A stretch of DNA of 7,440 nucleotides, taken from assembly GCA_027033555.1 (NCBI GenBank), contig JALVLE010000374.1:1-7440 (forward strand), in the 5' to 3' direction. Under the pieces are notes generated by a model. The model was not told the origin of the DNA and did no database searches. It worked only from the letters and a program-made list of their open reading frames with translations. The position numbers and the translations under genes are program-made. The stretch is from Caldifarciminota bacterium. Its GTDB lineage: Bacteria > Hydrothermota > Hydrothermia > UBA1063 > CAJXJZ01. This document shows, in pieces, positions 5,942-7,440 of the stretch (position 1 is the stretch's first letter; each line of letters starts with the position of its first letter).

Positions 5942-7440
5942 ATGGCAATACTGGAATTTGTATTAACAGGAACAGTAATCTCGGTTATATTGGGTGTGAT
6001 GACAGGGGCGATTTTGGGCATACAGCCAGGGTATATAAGAGGCAGGTCACTGAGAATACTTATCAGGGCTCTGCAGCTTGTTTTTGAGTTTATAGTGGCC
6101 ACCCTTGAGATGCTCACCCCTATTGCCATAATTATACTCATAGCATCCATCTCAAAAGGAGCCTGCATGTTTCGCTATGGTGTATGGGTGGGAGTTGTGC
6201 TTTCCACTTTCCTGGCAGTTTCCATTAAATGGAGGATAAAGGAGGTATTATCAGATGTCTCCTCCATACAGATTATGCTCTTTGGATACAGCCAGTTCAA
6301 ACTCATTAAAAAGCTTATTAAAAGTCCCATGATGCTAAAATCCCTTATCATACCGGGGCTCATAAACAGCGCTGTGTATTTATTCCTGCTTCATATAGTA
6401 ATGGAGGTTCTTGTAAGTGAGACCTCTTATGGTGGATATCTTTTATGGAGCATAATACTGCCCGACAGTATTGGCATCAGAACCCTTGTATTCATGATAG
6501 CAGCGTTTTTGACTGTAGGTGTATATAGTGGCATTTTGCTGCGTACAAAGGAGAAAAACAATAAAGGCGGGGGAAAAAGACAGTCTATCCCGGACGATAC
6601 CCTTGTTAAAATAGAAAAGGATACGCTTCTTGAGAACAGATACTTTAGACTTGAAAACGAGAATGACATTTTCATAAGAAAAGGGGAAATAGTATGGCTA
6701 AAGGGCCCTTCAGGGAGCGGAAAATCCATGCTTGGCAGGTTAATATCAGAGCAACCCATAAAAGGGTTTGACAGAGTTTATTATGAAAAAATAATCCGGC
6801 AAAATGACAGGGTTTTCTACCTTTTCCAGGAACCCTCCCTCTTTCTATTCCCATACCTTCCAATTGGCAGGTTTTACAGGGAAATAACAGGAGAAACCCT
6901 GCAGTGTGATAACAAAGAAAAGGAAAAGAGATTCCCCATATATTTAAATGCCGGATTCAAAAGGGAAGTGAGCATGAAAATGGTAAAGAGGATGGTGGAT
7001 AAACACAACATAGACCTCCTTATCCTTGATGAACCTGATGCGAGCCTTGACTTGTGCAATCAGAAGAAGCTGTTAGATGACATCAAAGAATTGAAACAAA
7101 AAAAACAGGGGCTTTCTGTGATTTACATCACCCATAATATAACCATAGGAGAGGCACTTAAAAGGTGCTGGAAAAATGACTTCAGGATAATAGAGGTAAA
7201 TGAAAATAAAATCAACAAAAAGCGGGTCTCATCAATCAGTACAAAGAACGAAATAAGCTTACCGGTCTATTCCCTGAATTATAATATTGACAATGGTTTC
7301 AAAGATTATCCGGGATTGGATATAAAAGGTCTTTCAGTAAAGGGTATCAGGATAGACGGAAAAAACATACTGGATAATGCCAGTTTCAGCCTGGACAATA
7401 AGATAGTTTTTATCATCGGAAGAAATGGCAGGGGAAAGAG
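5942..7440 (+). CDS. DppC-type permease fused to two ABC ATPase domains, incomplete at right edge
   Basis: One unbroken frame of 499 codons runs off the window. Residues 1-200 are a DppC-like permease. Segments lie at about 6-27, 46-70, 79-95, 135-158 and 181-200; 'LGVMTGAILG' then G30-Y31 matches DppC's 'LGxxxGxxAGYxGG', and 109-129 is a degenerate EAA loop keeping G115. A Gly/Lys/Asn-rich linker (203-214) follows. ATPase 1 has Walker A G255-P-S-G-S-G-K261-S262, Q-loop Q296, Walker B ending D363-E364, D-loop S368-L-D370 and H-loop H398. Its signature is L335-N-A-G-F339 instead of LSGGQ. ATPase 2 begins near 460, with Walker A from G493 to K499; codon 500 is cut. This joins the roles of DppC, DppD and DppF, which are normally separate proteins: it pairs with the upstream permease and powers import from the cytoplasmic side. 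Only about 30 residues separate the two ATPases, so the C-terminal extension usual in DppD/OppD is missing. Confidence 0.85.
   Translation, partial: MAILEFVLTGTVISVILGVMTGAILGIQPGYIRGRSLRILIRALQLVFEFIVATLEMLTPIAIIILIASISKGACMFRYGVWVGVVLSTFLAVSIKWRIKEVLSDVSSIQIMLFGYSQFKLIKKLIKSPMMLKSLIIPGLINSAVYLFLLHIVMEVLVSETSYGGYLLWSIILPDSIGIRTLVFMIAAFLTVGVYSGILLRTKEKNNKGGGKRQSIPDDTLVKIEKDTLLENRYFRLENENDIFIRKGEIVWLKGPSGSGKSMLGRLISEQPIKGFDRVYYEKIIRQNDRVFYLFQEPSLFLFPYLPIGRFYREITGETLQCDNKEKEKRFPIYLNAGFKREVSMKMVKRMVDKHNIDLLILDEPDASLDLCNQKKLLDDIKELKQKKQGLSVIYITHNITIGEALKRCWKNDFRIIEVNENKINKKRVSSISTKNEISLPVYSLNYNIDNGFKDYPGLDIKGLSVKGIRIDGKNILDNASFSLDNKIVFIIGRNGRGK

Larger units (their letters stand above)
11..7440 (+). 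other. Operon for a divergent peptide/nickel-type ABC importer
   Basis: Five genes on one strand are separated by at most 16 bases, with one four-base overlap and no terminator-like hairpin between them. The binding protein, DppB-type permease and DppC-ATPase-ATPase fusion give a full importer. The first (661 aa) and third (160 aa) genes are unrecognised accessory parts. No promoter can be seen because the window starts ten bases before the first ATG; the operon's 3' end also lies outside. Confidence 0.75.

Noticed and set aside
5942..5979. Similar N-termini (L-E-F-V) in the 160-aa protein and the fusion protein, suggesting duplication
   Set aside because: Only four residues agree and the sequences then diverge at once; chance in hydrophobic segments is the simpler explanation.
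5478..6168. Two overlapping minus-strand open frames (156 and 127 aa) across the permease gene junction
   Set aside because: Both are antisense to well-supported membrane protein genes, overlap each other in different frames and have no recognisable content.
5942..7440. The fusion gene as an ABC exporter half
   Set aside because: The permease part matches the DppC landmark order and the operon supplies a binding protein and a DppB-type partner. Exporter-type six-segment domains and export family motifs are not seen.

Overview
The window is one dense, single-strand block of five co-directional protein genes on the + strand with almost no non-coding DNA. Junctions are a 2-base gap, a 4-base ATGA overlap, a 16-base gap and a 1-base gap, so it reads as one operon. 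It appears to continue past the right edge, because the last gene is still open there. The left edge falls 10 bases before the first start codon, so the promoter and any upstream genes are out of view. No RNA gene, mobile element, CRISPR array or terminator was seen.

Organism: the DNA is AT-rich. Arginine is mostly AGA/AGG, isoleucine is often ATA, and Shine-Dalgarno sites are strong (AAGGAGG, GAGGTGG). These traits fit a bacterium, perhaps an anaerobic or thermophilic one from a poorly sampled lineage. That is a weak inference and no taxon can be named. All protein sequences are very divergent from the textbook families they resemble.

Layout: (1) 11-1996, an unrecognised secreted or lipid-anchored protein of 661 aa, rich in beta strands. 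(2) 1999-3807, a membrane-anchored solute-binding protein of family 5 (DppA/OppA type), recognised by a chain of weak landmarks in the right order. (3) 3804-4286, a small, basic, cysteine-containing protein of unknown role. (4) 4303-5940, a DppB-type permease with six membrane segments and an unusually large extracytoplasmic domain. (5) 5942 to the right edge, a fusion of a shortened DppC-type permease with two ABC ATPase domains in one chain. The second ATPase is cut by the window edge just inside its Walker A motif.

Together genes 2, 4 and 5 supply every part of a peptide/nickel-type ABC importer: binding protein, two permeases and two ATPases. The usual dppABCDF five-gene set is compressed here, with C, D and F fused. 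Genes 1 and 3 are extra parts with no counterpart in the standard system. The first ATPase has intact Walker A, Q-loop, Walker B, D-loop and H-loop, but its signature motif reads LNAGF instead of LSGGQ. The transporter is therefore probably asymmetric in ATP use. The substrate cannot be told from the sequence.
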